DNA of 64,000 nucleotides from positions 124,001 through 188,000 of the forward strand of contig CAVUYY010000015.1 in NCBI GenBank assembly GCA_963745775.1. Direction: 5' to 3'. A model generated the notes under the pieces. The model made no database searches, had not been told where the DNA came from, and saw nothing but the letters and a program-made list of their open reading frames with translations. A program made the translations under genes and the position numbers. This DNA is from Gaiellasilicea sp963745775. GTDB lineage: Bacteria; Actinomycetota; Thermoleophilia; Gaiellales; Gaiellaceae. Shown piece after piece: positions 7,950-16,659 of the stretch (the first letter of the stretch is position 1; the number at the start of each line of letters is the position of its first letter).

Positions 7950-8796
7950 ACTCGCCGCGCGCTACCACGACCGCCGTCCCGCCCACCTCGACGCGCTCGA
8001 TCGTCTCACCGGATCCCCAGGCCGTCGCGTAGAGCGTCGAGGGACGGCCGATCTCGGCGCCCTGCGAGATCTCGAGCTGCTCGCCCCAGGGCGCGAGGCC
8101 GTGCCGGGCGAGGTGACACGCGAGCGGGCCTGCAGCCGAGCCCGTCGCCGCATCCTCGCCGACGCCGTCGAGGGGCGAGAGCATCCTCGTCTTCCAGCGG
8201 GTGCCCGCGCCGGCGAACACGTTCACGCCGACGAGCGCCGCCACGAGCTCTCCCTCTGCGAGCGCGCTCCAGTCCGGCTTCACCGCCGCGACCTCCGCCT
8301 CCGACTCGAGCGCGACGTACACGTGCCGGACCCCGTTGTCGTAGAGCTCGACCGGCAGGATCGAGCCGGAAACACCGAGCGCGGCGAACAGCTCGTCGCC
8401 GCGCTCGAACGGCGCCACGGTCGGCACGGGCTGGGTCATCCGACCGAAGACGATCCGTCCGGAGGGGTCGCGCTCGAGCTCGACCGGGACGATCCCACGG
8501 CCGGTCTCGAGCTCGATCCTTCCGAGCTGCAGGGGCGCGCCGAGCACGAAGGCCGTCCCGAGCGTCGGATGACCCGCGAAGGGCAGCTCGTGCGTCGGCG
8601 TGAAGATCCGGATCCGCACCGTCCCGCCCTCGCGCGGCGGGAGCACGAAGACCGACTCGGAGAAGCCGAGCTCGAGCGCCAGCGCCTGCATCGTCGCGTC
8701 GTCCAGATCCCGCGCGTCCGTGAAGACGCCGAGCTGATTGCCGGCGAGCGGCGTGTCCGTGAAGACGTCCGCGAGCACGTAGCGGAAGCTGCGCAT
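7936..8796 (-). CDS. PhzF-family isomerase
   Basis: The 286-residue protein shows the PhzF duplicated diaminopimelate-epimerase-like fold: FTDTPLAGNQLGVF near the N-terminus, the catalytic-type Glu47 in GFSESVF, HELPFAGHPTLGTAFVL in the first half and GVGEDAATGSAAGPLACHL in the second. Family members isomerise small metabolites by acid-base chemistry; phenazine genes are absent here, so the substrate is unknown. The length is typical. The promoter is divergent from sixA, with a -10 6 nt before the ATG. Confidence 0.9.
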   Translation of the reverse strand: MRSFRYVLADVFTDTPLAGNQLGVFTDARDLDDATMQALALELGFSESVFVLPPREGGTVRIRIFTPTHELPFAGHPTLGTAFVLGAPLQLGRIELETGRGIVPVELERDPSGRIVFGRMTQPVPTVAPFERGDELFAALGVSGSILPVELYDNGVRHVYVALESEAEVAAVKPDWSALAEGELVAALVGVNVFAGAGTRWKTRMLSPLDGVGEDAATGSAAGPLACHLARHGLAPWGEQLEISQGAEIGRPSTLYATAWGSGETIERVEVGGTAVVVARGEFKLP

Positions 8797-8802
8797 CGAG
8801 CC

Positions 8803-8820
8803 AGCTTACGGGCCTATCCT
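8803..8820. promoter_or_regulatory. divergent leaderless promoters of phzF and the SixA-like gene
   Basis: On the minus strand TAAGCT (8808-8803) ends 6 nt before the phzF ATG. On the plus strand TATCCT (8815-8820) ends 6 nt before the ATG at 8827. The two -10 boxes are only 6 bp apart, so simultaneous initiation would be sterically excluded. Confidence 0.45.
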
Positions 8821-8826
8821 GAGCCG

Positions 8827-9231
8827 ATGCGGCTCTTTCTCGTTCGCCACGCGGAAGCGGCACCGGGTCACCCCGACGAGCTGCGGCCACTGACCGCTAC
8901 CGGCCGTGAGCAGGCGCGCGCCGTCGGCGAGCGCCTCGCGACGGCCGCGCCCGCCGTCGTGCTCTCGAGCCCGCTCCTGCGCGCCCGCGAGACCGCGGCC
9001 GCGATCGCCCGGGCAACAGGCGCCGAGCTCCGAATCGACGACCGGCTCGCACCCGGAGCGACGTTCCACGACCTGCTCGCCGCGGCCGACGGACTGGGAG
9101 AGCCGCTCGTCGCGGTCGGGCATCAGCCGGACTGCGGCGAGATCGCTGCGGAGCTGACCGGCGGCGTTCCGCCCGCCTATCCGCCGGCCGGGGTCGCCGA
9201 GCTCGACCTCCCGCTCCAGCCTGGGCCCTAG
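8827..9231 (+). CDS. SixA-like histidine phosphatase
   Basis: The 134-residue protein has the histidine phosphatase catalytic motif LVRHAEAA with His8, the arginine-bearing SSPLLRARETA segment and the second catalytic His99 in VAVGHQPDC. It lacks the larger insertions of phosphoglycerate mutases, so it is closest to SixA-type phosphohistidine phosphatases. The substrate is not evident. ATG 8827 is supported by the -10 spacing and by the conserved strand starting at residue 2. The ABC transporter genes follow after 10 bp but have their own -10. Confidence 0.88.
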   Translation: MRLFLVRHAEAAPGHPDELRPLTATGREQARAVGERLATAAPAVVLSSPLLRARETAAAIARATGAELRIDDRLAPGATFHDLLAAADGLGEPLVAVGHQPDCGEIAAELTGGVPPAYPPAGVAELDLPLQPGP

Positions 9232-9234
9232 ACT
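9229..9234 (+). promoter_or_regulatory. -10 element upstream of the ABC exporter genes
   Basis: TAGACT ends 7 nt before the GTG at 9242 and overlaps the stop codon of the SixA-like gene. Confidence 0.35.
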
Positions 9235-9241
9235 GCCGCGC

Positions 9242-10087
9242 GTGCCTGCGATCTCCGTCCGGGGCCTGCGCAAGTCCTACGGCCCTCTCGAGGCGGTGCG
9301 CGGGATCGACTTCGAGGTTGCGGCCGGTGAGGTCTTCGGCCTGCTCGGGCCGAACGGCGCCGGCAAGACGACGACCGTCGAGATCCTCGAGGGCTACCGA
9401 AAGCGTGACGGCGGCGAGGTCGAGGTGCTCGGCTTCGATCCCGGCGCCGGAGAGCGCGGCTTCAAGGAGCGGATCGGCGTCGTCCTCCAGTCGTCGGAGC
9501 TCTGGGCGAGCCTGACCGTCCGCGAGGTGCACGCGATCTTCGCCGGGTACTACGAGCAACCGCGCGACGTGGACGAGACGATCGACCTCGTCGGCCTCGC
9601 CCACAAGCGCGACGCACGGGTGAAGACGCTCTCCGGCGGTCAGAAGCGCCGGCTCGACCTCGGAATCGCGCTCGTCGGCGATCCCGAGCTCGTCTTCCTC
9701 GACGAGCCGACAACCGGGTTCGATCCCGCCGCGCGCCGAAATGCGTGGGAGCTCGTCCGCTCGCTGCGCGGGCTCGGCAAGACGGTGCTCCTGACCACGC
9801 ACTACCTCGACGAGGCCCAGCAGCTCGCGGATCGGGTTGCCGTGCTCGTCGCCGGCGAGATCGTCAAGCTCGGCCGACCTTCGGAGCTGACCGCGAGCGC
9901 CAAAGCCGAGATCCGCTACCGCCGCGACGGCGAGCTCGTCGTGCTCGAGACCGAGGAGCCGACGCGGGCGCTCCACGAGCTGACGGCCGCCGCGCTCGCG
10001 GAGGGACGCGAGCTCGAGGAGATCGAGGTGCGGCGCGCGACCCTCGAGGACGTCTATCTCGAGCTCGTCGACGAGCAGCCCTCGTGA
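9242..10087 (+). CDS. ABC transporter ATPase, ABC-2 export type
   Basis: The 281-residue ATPase has Walker A GPNGAGKTT (about 36-44), signature LSGGQ (130-134), Walker B LVFLDEP (150-156) and the switch His in LTTHYLDEAQ. The 65-residue C-terminal extension resembles that of DrrA/CcmA-like drug or lipid exporter ATPases. It would energise export by the adjacent membrane protein. GTG 9242 follows a -10 at 7 nt. Its TGA overlaps the permease GTG, so the two subunits are coupled. Substrate is unknown. Confidence 0.93.
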   Translation: MPAISVRGLRKSYGPLEAVRGIDFEVAAGEVFGLLGPNGAGKTTTVEILEGYRKRDGGEVEVLGFDPGAGERGFKERIGVVLQSSELWASLTVREVHAIFAGYYEQPRDVDETIDLVGLAHKRDARVKTLSGGQKRRLDLGIALVGDPELVFLDEPTTGFDPAARRNAWELVRSLRGLGKTVLLTTHYLDEAQQLADRVAVLVAGEIVKLGRPSELTASAKAEIRYRRDGELVVLETEEPTRALHELTAAALAEGRELEEIEVRRATLEDVYLELVDEQPS

Positions 10088-10833
10088 GGGTCTTCGCACA
10101 CCAACTCCGGTCGGAACAGCTCATCTTCTGGCGGAACCGCGAGTCGGCCGGCTTCATCTTCGTCTTCCCACTGATGCTCTTCCTCCTGCTCGGCTCGCTC
10201 TACGGCGACGAGACGACCGACGAGGGCTACCCGGCGATCGAGATGCTGCTCGCGGGGATGCTCGGCTACGGCGCCGCGAACACCGGCTTCGCGGGAATGG
10301 CGATCACGCTCGTGATCCGCCGCGAGTACGGGATCCTGAAGCGGATCCGCTCGACGCCTCTGCCGGCGAGCTCCTACTTCGCAGCCGCGCTGACCTCCAT
10401 CCTCCTGGTTTTTGCGCTCCAGGCGCTCGTGCTGATCGCGCTCGGCCGAGTGCTCTACGACACGGGGTTGCCGGCGCGGCCGCTCTCGCTCGCCTTCCTC
10501 GTCGTCTTCGGCGCCGCTGCGTTCGCGGGGCTGGGAATCGGCACCGCGGCGCTGATCCGCTCGGCGGAAGGATCCTCCGCCGTCGTCAACTTCATCCTCC
10601 TCCCGATGGCGTTCCTCTCCGGCGCCTTCGGGAGCCGCGACTACCCGCCGGTGCTCGAGGCGATCGCCGACGTGCTCCCGTTGAAGTACTTCATCGACCT
10701 GCTCCGGGCCGTCTACCTCGAGGACGAGAGCGCGTGGAGCGACCCCGCCGCGCTCGCGGTCGTGGCGGCGTGGGGACTCGGTGGGGCGCTGCTCGGTGCT
10801 CGCCGGTTCGGGTGGGAGCCGCGTGAGCGTTAG
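10084..10833 (+). CDS. ABC-2 type transporter permease
   Basis: This 249-residue protein has about six hydrophobic segments (near 20-40, 56-76, 100-125, 138-160, 172-195 and 220-240) and the ABC-2 features of a cytoplasmic RREYGILKRIRSTPLP coupling helix and the conserved LPLKYFIDLLR before the last segment. It forms the membrane part of an exporter with the upstream ATPase. The GTG start overlaps the ATPase stop in GTGA. It belongs to the two-component (ATPase plus one permease) exporters that usually dimerise. Confidence 0.9.
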   Translation: MRVFAHQLRSEQLIFWRNRESAGFIFVFPLMLFLLLGSLYGDETTDEGYPAIEMLLAGMLGYGAANTGFAGMAITLVIRREYGILKRIRSTPLPASSYFAAALTSILLVFALQALVLIALGRVLYDTGLPARPLSLAFLVVFGAAAFAGLGIGTAALIRSAEGSSAVVNFILLPMAFLSGAFGSRDYPPVLEAIADVLPLKYFIDLLRAVYLEDESAWSDPAALAVVAAWGLGGALLGARRFGWEPRER

Positions 10834-11218
10834 CGAGAGCGGCGAGGAGGGCACACCACCGCGGATGCAGGAGCTACCCAAGGTCGCCTTCGTCGCCGAT
10901 CCCCTCGCACGACCCGCGCTCGAGGTCCGCGTCAACTTCGGCATCTTCGCGGGCCGCGAGGTGACGGCGGCCGAGATCGACGAGCTCGCTCGAGTCCTCC
11001 TTCCCGAGGTGCGCGCGGTCTCGATCGTCTCGGAGCAGCGGCACGAGTTCGACGCCGACGTCGAGGGACTCGTCCACCAGCTCCGGATCGAGGTCGCCGC
11101 CGATGCTCTCCCGGACGGCGCCGACATCGCCTCGCTCGGGACGCGCCTGACCACGCTGGCCGAGCACTGGGCCGAGGGCTGCATCTCCGAGCGCCACGCA
11201 GAATTCACAGAAAGCTGA
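10823..11218 (+). CDS. conserved hypothetical acidic protein
   Basis: The frame opens with a GTG at 10823 overlapping the permease end by 11 nt and encodes 131 residues; an internal ATG at 10865 (MQELPKVAF) is a possible alternative start. The core has strands FVADPLARPALEVRVNFGIF and a helix TAAEIDELARVLL, then a second strand-helix pair ending in LTTLAEHWAEGCISER. It is cytoplasmic, with no membrane segment. I do not recognise the family. Overlap with the exporter suggests co-expression. Confidence 0.65.
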   Translation: MSVSESGEEGTPPRMQELPKVAFVADPLARPALEVRVNFGIFAGREVTAAEIDELARVLLPEVRAVSIVSEQRHEFDADVEGLVHQLRIEVAADALPDGADIASLGTRLTTLAEHWAEGCISERHAEFTES

Positions 11219-11234
11219 GCTCACCGACGACTAG

Positions 11235-11273
11235 GCGGGCGGCGCAGCGAGCCTGGCTCGCCGCGCCGCCCGC
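11235..11273. terminator. strong GC-rich hairpin between convergent genes
   Basis: Arms GCGGGCGGCG...GCGAGCC and GGCTCGC...CGCCGCCCGC pair over 17 bp with a 2-nt internal loop and a 1-nt apical loop as written. It sits between the ends of the hypothetical gene and ggt and could serve both directions. No long T run follows on either strand, so efficiency is uncertain. Confidence 0.65.
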
Positions 11274-11290
11274 TCGTCTAAGGAGCTCGA

Positions 11291-13063
11291 CTACGGACTC
11301 GGCGTGACCACCATGGCGCTGCCTCCGCCGCGCCGGACCGGCTCGGCCGCGGCGAGCAGTCGGCCGGCACCCAGGAACTCGATCCCGGTCGCAGCGCCGA
11401 TCTCCGGATTTCGCGTGAACACGTGCCCTCTCGCCCCGAGCGCGGTGGCCTCGGCAGTCCCGAAAAAGCCCGGCTCGGCCTGCGTCGCGACCGTGTTTCG
11501 CTGGGTCAGCCGCGGGTCTGCGATCGCCTCAGGCAGCGTCAGTCCGAGGTCGAGCCGATCGATCAGGATCTGGAGGACGGTCGTGATGATCGTCGAGCCT
11601 CCCGGCGAGCCGACGGCCAGCAGCGGAGCGCCGTCGCGAAGCACGATCGTCGGAGCCATCGAGCTGCGCGGCCTCTTGCCGCCCTCGACCCGGTTGGGGT
11701 GGGTCAGCGAGTCGAAGTTGAAGTCGGTCAGCTCGTTGTTCGCGAGGAAGCCCCAGCCGGGGACGACCAGCCCCGCACCGCCCGTGGACTCGATCGTGAA
11801 CGTGTACGAGACGACGTTTCCGTGACGATCGGCGGTCGTGAGGTGCGTCGTCGTTCCAGCTCGGGTCTCGCTCGCCGCTGCCTGGATGCTCGCGCCGCCA
11901 CCGCCGTCGAACGGGTACGGATCGCCCGGCGCAACCGGGCTCGTCGCCGCGGTGCTCGTGATCAGAGCGCGCCGGGTCGCCGCGAAGCCGTCCGAGAGCA
12001 GACCGGTCAGCGGCACGTCGAAGTACTCGGGATCCGCGAGATAGGCGCCGCGGTCGGCGAAGGAGTAACGCGACGCTTCGAGGTAGTAGTGCAGCGCCGC
12101 CTCGCGCGACAGCGTCGAGAGCGGATAGCCCTCGAGGATGTTCAGCGCTTCCCCCACCGTCGAGCCGCCGCTCGAGGGCGGGCCCATCCCGTAGACGTCG
12201 AGCCCGCGATAGCCGACCCGAGCCGGCTCCCGTTCGGGCGCGGTGTAGCCGTGCAGATCTCGCATCGTCATCAGTCCCGGGCGCCACGTGTGGTTGGCGG
12301 TCGGCGAGACGGGTGGGTTTCGGACCGTCTGGACGAGCGCATCCGCCACCGCGCCGCGATAGAAGCCCTTCGCCCCGAGGTGCGCGATCCGCGCGTAGGT
12401 GCGTGCGAGATCCGGGTTGCGGAAAACGGTGCCGACATCGCGCGGCGTCCCGTCCGGATCGAGGTAGAGCGCCGCCGATGCGGGGATGTCGTCGAACCAG
12501 TCGACGTTTGCCTGCGTCTGGTCGAAGAACGTCTGATCGACGACGAATCCTTCGCGCGCGACTCGGATCCCCTCGGCGAGCGCCGCCGCCAGCGAGATCG
12601 TGCCGTAGCGCTCCAGCGCCTCGTCCCACGTCTCGACGGTTCCCGGCACTCCCACGGAGAGACCGCTGTAACGCGCCTCGTTGAACGGGAGCGGACTGCC
12701 GTTCTCCCAGAAGGAGTCGGGTCGCATCGCGGCCGGGGCGCTCTCGCGGCCGTCGATCGTCGTCACGCTCCGGTCGCTCGCACGGTAGATGACCATGAAG
12801 CCGCCGCCGCCGATCCCGCACGAGAACGGCTCCGTGACTCCGAGCACCGCCGCGGCGGTTACGGCTGCGTCGACGGCGTTGCCGCCGGCGCGCAGCGTCT
12901 CGATCGCAGCGTGGGTCGCAAGCGTCTCGACAGTCGCGGCCGCTCCTCCCGTTCCGATCGCGGTTGCCGAGCCGGGGCCGGCCACGGCGCCAACTCGAGC
13001 CGCAAGCGCGGCCACCCCCAGGACGAGCACAACGACGAGTGAGCGAAGCAGACGGCGACGCAT
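11291..13063 (-). CDS. ggt: gamma-glutamyltransferase (exported proenzyme)
   Basis: The 590-residue proenzyme begins with an Arg-rich signal peptide and hydrophobic core (about 5-27), so it acts outside the membrane, cleaving gamma-glutamyl bonds such as those of glutathione. It has ATHAAIETLRAGGNAVDAAV near the N-terminus, GIGGGGFMV, and the self-cleavage region with the Thr-Thr-His of TTTHLTTADRHGN (around residue 405). The processed Thr becomes the nucleophile. The substrate-loop region GWGFLANNELTDF and the late GSPGGSTIITTVLQ motif are intact. A GGAGAGGGG ribosome-binding site lies just before the ATG. Confidence 0.95.
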   Translation of the reverse strand: MRRRLLRSLVVVLVLGVAALAARVGAVAGPGSATAIGTGGAAATVETLATHAAIETLRAGGNAVDAAVTAAAVLGVTEPFSCGIGGGGFMVIYRASDRSVTTIDGRESAPAAMRPDSFWENGSPLPFNEARYSGLSVGVPGTVETWDEALERYGTISLAAALAEGIRVAREGFVVDQTFFDQTQANVDWFDDIPASAALYLDPDGTPRDVGTVFRNPDLARTYARIAHLGAKGFYRGAVADALVQTVRNPPVSPTANHTWRPGLMTMRDLHGYTAPEREPARVGYRGLDVYGMGPPSSGGSTVGEALNILEGYPLSTLSREAALHYYLEASRYSFADRGAYLADPEYFDVPLTGLLSDGFAATRRALITSTAATSPVAPGDPYPFDGGGGASIQAAASETRAGTTTHLTTADRHGNVVSYTFTIESTGGAGLVVPGWGFLANNELTDFNFDSLTHPNRVEGGKRPRSSMAPTIVLRDGAPLLAVGSPGGSTIITTVLQILIDRLDLGLTLPEAIADPRLTQRNTVATQAEPGFFGTAEATALGARGHVFTRNPEIGAATGIEFLGAGRLLAAAEPVRRGGGSAMVVTPSP

Positions 13064-13093
13064 GATTCCCCTCTCCTCGGTGTCGGAGCGAAT

Positions 13094-14941
13094 CTACTCC
13101 TCTAGCGAGAACTCCGCCCTATCGAGAGCTGGGGCGCCGAGGTCGGTCAACGATCGCGGCCCGACGCGAGCGCCGGAATCTGCGACCTGCTGCGGCCGAG
13201 GCGAATCCGCCTCGGAAGCCTGGGAGCCGTCTGCAATCAGCCCGGCGGGAACATCCTCGAGCACCTCCGTCAGCGCGGTCACGCAGCGCCCGTCGAACTG
13301 GCAGTCGGTGTTCGCCCGCAGCTCCTCGAGCGCACCGGCGACCGAGAGGCTCTCGCGATACGGCCGGGTGCCCGTCATCGCCTCGAACGCATCCGCGACG
13401 GCGATGATTCGCGACTCGAGCGGAATCTGGTCGGACTTGAGCCCGTTCGGATACCCGGTTCCGTCGACGCGCTCGTGGTGGTGCAGGACCCAGACCGCCT
13501 CGGTCGGCAACTCCGCCGAGAGCAGGATTCCGTGCCCGATCGAGACGTGCTCCTTCATCTCGTCCTCCTCCTCGAGCCTGAGCGCGGCCGGCTTGTGGAG
13601 AATCGAGTCCGAGACGCCGATCTTCCCGACGTCGTGCAGAAGCCCGGCGAGGCGGAGCCGCTCGAGCCCCTCGCCGTCGATCCGGAGCACCTTCCCGATC
13701 GCGACTGCGATCTCGGCGACCGTCTCCGAATGACTGCGCGTGCCGGCATCCTTGGCGTCGACCGCGCGGGCGAGCGCGGCTGCCAGCGTGCGCTGGTGAT
13801 GCGACGGCGTCGCCGCCTCCACCTCGCTCGATCCGGTCAGCCCGGGGTGATACGTGAGCGCCGTCAGCTTCGTGCGCTTTGCCTCGTAGAGAGCGACATC
13901 GGCCTGGTGGATCAGCAGGTGGCGCGCCTCGGTCCCCGTCGACTCGGTCAGCCCCATGCTCAGCGCTCGCCGTCCGAACGCCGCCCGTGTGTGCCGGTCG
14001 ATCCTGTTCGCGAGCGCGAGGGCGTTCCAGTTGCGACTGCCCGGAAGCAGGATCATGAACTCGTCGCCGCCGGTTCGGTAGACCGTCCCCTCGCGTCCCG
14101 TGGCTGCGCGCGCGATCTCGCAGACACGCCGGATGTAGACGTCGCCGGCCTGATGCCCCTGGCTGTCGTTGATCTGCTTCAGACCGTCCAGGTCGATCGC
14201 CATCAGCGCGAAGACGGAGCCCGTCTGGGCTCGTCGCTGAACCGCGAGCGAGAGGTCGTGATGAAAGGCCCGATGGTTACCGAGGCCGGTCAGGTTGTCG
14301 GTGCGGGCCTCCACCTCGAGGCGCTCCAGCTCGATGTCGCGCTGGGCCGCCTGCGGTTCGCGACCGCTGCGTAGGACAAGTGTCGATCCGAACAGAGCAA
14401 GGATCCCGACCAGAACCATCGCCACGATCTGAAAGCTGTCGAGGAGCAGCGAGGGCGACGCCTCCATCACGCTGCGCTGGCGCTCCTGGAGGGCGGCCTC
14501 GGCCTTCGCCTCGATCGAGGCCAACTCGAGCTGCGCTTGTCGAGCCGTGGCCGCGTTGCTTCCTCCCGCGCCGTCGACCGAGCCCGCAGCGTTACGCGAT
14601 GCGATTCGGTAGGAGACGGTGAGAGCCGCCGCGGTCGCCGCCTCGGCGCCGCTCGAGCGGGTACGAAGATCGTCGAGCGACTCCTGGGCCATGCGGGTCA
14701 ACGACGTGATCGCCGCCTTCGTCGTCCGCGCTCGCCTGGAGGAAGCGAGCAGGAAGCGCTGCCGATCGGCCACCCGCGCCACGTCCGCGTAGGCCCTCGC
14801 CTCGTGGACGCGCACCGCGTCGTCACGACGCTCACGGACGCTGCCGATCGTCGCTACGACCGCGAGCACGAACACGGTGAGCGCGCAGAAGGCGAGGAGT
14901 GCCCGCGTCGCAGGAGTGAACGTCAGCAGCTTCGACCGCAC
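13094..14941 (-). CDS. membrane GGDEF plus HD-GYP protein (cyclic-di-GMP turnover)
   Basis: The 615-residue protein has TM1 (about 12-34), an extracytoplasmic region of about 130 residues, TM2 (about 165-187), a GGDEF domain with an intact GGDEF loop (about 290-294) and an HD-GYP domain with HDVGKIG (about 434) and GYPNG (about 495). GGDEF domains make cyclic di-GMP and HD-GYP domains degrade it. The residues nine positions before the GGDEF loop do not form an RxxD inhibitory site. Both active sites look intact, so activity could be switched by the outer sensor region. The start is GTG 14941. Confidence 0.92.
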   Translation of the reverse strand: MRSKLLTFTPATRALLAFCALTVFVLAVVATIGSVRERRDDAVRVHEARAYADVARVADRQRFLLASSRRARTTKAAITSLTRMAQESLDDLRTRSSGAEAATAAALTVSYRIASRNAAGSVDGAGGSNAATARQAQLELASIEAKAEAALQERQRSVMEASPSLLLDSFQIVAMVLVGILALFGSTLVLRSGREPQAAQRDIELERLEVEARTDNLTGLGNHRAFHHDLSLAVQRRAQTGSVFALMAIDLDGLKQINDSQGHQAGDVYIRRVCEIARAATGREGTVYRTGGDEFMILLPGSRNWNALALANRIDRHTRAAFGRRALSMGLTESTGTEARHLLIHQADVALYEAKRTKLTALTYHPGLTGSSEVEAATPSHHQRTLAAALARAVDAKDAGTRSHSETVAEIAVAIGKVLRIDGEGLERLRLAGLLHDVGKIGVSDSILHKPAALRLEEEDEMKEHVSIGHGILLSAELPTEAVWVLHHHERVDGTGYPNGLKSDQIPLESRIIAVADAFEAMTGTRPYRESLSVAGALEELRANTDCQFDGRCVTALTEVLEDVPAGLIADGSQASEADSPRPQQVADSGARVGPRSLTDLGAPALDRAEFSLEE

Positions 14942-15032
14942 GCGTCATGTTGTCGTGGATCGGCTGAGCTTCACGTCTCCCCCGAACGAAGGTTGACGAT
15001 CGCGCTTGACCGCGCCCGGCCGGAGGCGTCTG

Positions 15033-15410
15033 TCAGCAGCCGTGGCCGGGTGAGACGGCTCCGCCTCGATCCCGGTAGCTGAAGGTCCGGCCGGCGACCT
15101 CGATCTGGACGCAGAAGCTCGTCGGACCGGCGTCTGCGATCTCGAGCGCCGGCGAAAGGCCGGCGTCGTACTCGGCTCGGAGTACGTCGGCCGTCATCCC
15201 CCGGTAGGTCGATTGATCGACGTAGTAGGCGTTCGCGGCGTACAGGGCGGGCTTGAGGCTGCTCTCGGCGGCCGCCGCGGCGGCACTCGCGGTGATCGGG
15301 GTGGTCAGCTCGTCGTCCGCGTCGCGCTTCACCTTGCTGCCGAGGACGTACGCACCTGTGGCGAGGACACCGATCGCCAGTAAGACGAGCAGGATGTTCA
15401 GAAAGCGCAT
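15033..15410 (-). CDS. small membrane-anchored, pilin-like protein
   Basis: This 125-residue protein has an N-terminal hydrophobic helix (about 4-25), then a helical Ala-rich stretch and a C-terminal domain with YYVDQSTYRGMTADVL, one Cys (SFCVQIEV) and a terminal Cys (HGC). Length, N-terminal helix and Tyr-rich sampling motif resemble minor pilins of the type II secretion/type IV pilus kind, but no prepilin peptidase site (Gly-Phe-x4-Glu) is obvious, so it may simply be a tethered outer domain. The two Cys could form a disulfide. It sits among cyclic-di-GMP genes. Confidence 0.6.
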   Translation of the reverse strand: MRFLNILLVLLAIGVLATGAYVLGSKVKRDADDELTTPITASAAAAAAESSLKPALYAANAYYVDQSTYRGMTADVLRAEYDAGLSPALEIADAGPTSFCVQIEVAGRTFSYRDRGGAVSPGHGC

Positions 15411-15436
15411 GGGTGCCCCGCAGTCCGCCTCGGCGG

Positions 15437-15523
15437 CTAGCGGCCCGCCCTGCGCTGCCGAAGCAGGAAGACGAGGATCGCCACGAGGATCAGAACGACG
15501 ATGATCGTGAGGGTGGTCGACAT
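15437..15523 (-). CDS. 28-residue single-TM peptide
   Basis: An ATG at 15523 opens a 28-codon frame ending at TAG 15437: MSTTLTIIVVLIL then VAILVFLLRQRRAGR. It is a textbook single membrane span with a positively charged inner end. An AAGGAGA ribosome-binding site lies about 8 nt upstream, unusual in this window where many genes lack one. It is too short for most gene callers. It could be a regulator of a neighbouring membrane enzyme, a toxin-like peptide or a complex subunit; nothing decides between these. Confidence 0.6.
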   Translation of the reverse strand: MSTTLTIIVVLILVAILVFLLRQRRAGR

Positions 15524-15610
15524 GAGAGGTCTCCTTACCTAGGGATCGGTCGACCAGCCCCTTCGTGCTCGGCGCCGGAAATCATCCCTCGCGCGCAGAC
15601 GCGCCGAGTC

Positions 15611-15865
15611 CTACTCCTTGCCCTCGGTGCGCTCGAGGCGAAGCGAGCTCCGTTGGGCACGAAGCGCGTCGATCTCGACGTGCAGCTCCCGGCGCTCCTT
15701 CGAGAGCTCCCGCTCCCGCTCCTCCGTCGACTCGTTGGGGAAGCTGGCAAGCCGTTCGTGGAGCTTTCGGCGCAGCCTCGACACCTCCCGCTCCCGCGCT
15801 TCGAGCTGGGCGAGCCGATCGTCCAGCTCGTGCTCGTCCGGTGCCCTCTCCTCTTGTTCGCTCAC
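15611..15865 (-). CDS. short coiled-coil protein
   Basis: From a GTG at 15865 the 84-residue product is almost entirely charged helix with heptad-like Leu spacing (ELDDRLAQLEAREREVSRL, then LHERLASF and a second helix through LRLERTEGKE). There is no membrane segment. It is probably a dimerising coiled coil. A longer frame to 15946 exists but adds basic low-complexity sequence that overlaps the HD-GYP stop region. No family is recognised. Confidence 0.55.
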   Translation of the reverse strand: MSEQEERAPDEHELDDRLAQLEAREREVSRLRRKLHERLASFPNESTEERERELSKERRELHVEIDALRAQRSSLRLERTEGKE

Positions 15866-15890
15866 GTCCCTAAGCGTGGCAGGTCGCGCG

Positions 15891-16511
15891 TCAGAGCGCC
15901 AGTCCGTTCCGCGCCGCCGCGTCGAGCTCGACGAGCCGGCGGACACAGTCGGCGTCGAACTGGCTCCCGGCGCAGTCGACGATCTCGGCGAGGGCGTCGG
16001 CGGGCGGGCGTGGCGCCGAGTAAGGACGGGCGGCGACGAGGGCCTCGTATGCGTCGGCCACGGCGACGATCCGCGCCGGGAGCGGAATCTCCGCGCCGCG
16101 AAGCCCGTCCGGGTAACCCGCGCCGTCGACCCGCTCGTGATGCCAGCGGATCACCGACCGGACGACCGGATGCCGGACGTGCGGCGAGACGAGGAGGTCG
16201 CCCCGCGCGGGATGAGTTCGCACGAGCGCCCATTCGGAGCTCGTGAGCATCCCGGGCGTCTCGAGCACCGCCGCCGGCACCGTCAGCTTGCCGATGTCGT
16301 GGAGCGTCGCCCCCACTGCGATCGCCACCAGGTCTTCACGGGCGAGCGCGAAGCCGCTCGCGATCCGCAGCGCGAGCCGGGCGACGTTCCGTGCGTGCGT
16401 CTGCCCTTCGAAGTCGTGGGCGAAGTAGCGCCGAGCCAGCGTTCGCAGCTCGAGGGGCTCGCTCGTCAGCTGGGATGGAAGAGGAAAAGCCTGCCGCTCT
16501 TGGATGCTCAC
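15891..16511 (-). CDS. stand-alone HD-GYP phosphodiesterase
   Basis: The product (206 residues from GTG 16511; up to 228 from 16577) is a single HD-GYP domain: HARNVARLALRIA, then LHDIGKLTVP (metal-binding His-Asp), HPARGDLLV, HHERVDGAGYPDG (GYP) and VAVADAYEALVAARPY. Such enzymes hydrolyse cyclic di-GMP. No sensor or membrane domain is visible. GTG 16511 avoids reading through the inverted repeat at 16541. It is divergent from the GGDEF gene at 16660, giving an opposed synthesis/breakdown pair. Confidence 0.88.
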   Translation of the reverse strand: MSIQERQAFPLPSQLTSEPLELRTLARRYFAHDFEGQTHARNVARLALRIASGFALAREDLVAIAVGATLHDIGKLTVPAAVLETPGMLTSSEWALVRTHPARGDLLVSPHVRHPVVRSVIRWHHERVDGAGYPDGLRGAEIPLPARIVAVADAYEALVAARPYSAPRPPADALAEIVDCAGSQFDADCVRRLVELDAAARNGLAL

Positions 16512-16540
16512 ACGCGCCGTCCTCGTCGCCGGTTCCGGAG

Positions 16541-16557
16541 TCCCCCATTCGGGGGAT
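16541..16557. promoter_or_regulatory. inverted repeat shared with 43733-43749, between HD-GYP and GGDEF genes
   Basis: TCCCCCATTCGGGGGAT is identical over 17 nt to the sequence at 43733. The arms CCCCC and GGGGG flank ATTC. It lies between two divergent cyclic-di-GMP genes, about 100 bp before the GGDEF start. It could be a regulator-binding site; a chance match of this length in 64 kb of GC-rich DNA is not negligible. Confidence 0.4.
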
Positions 16558-16659
16558 GTGACCCCCCTCCTGCACACGGAAGCGGCACTCCCGATTACTG
16601 TCTGTCAAGGACAACTGCGGGTAAGACCCGTCCGGCGAGCGATCGGATCGTCTCAACTC

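Noticed and set aside
11423..13042. 539-residue plus-strand open frame
   Set aside because: Antisense shadow of ggt, whose motifs are complete.
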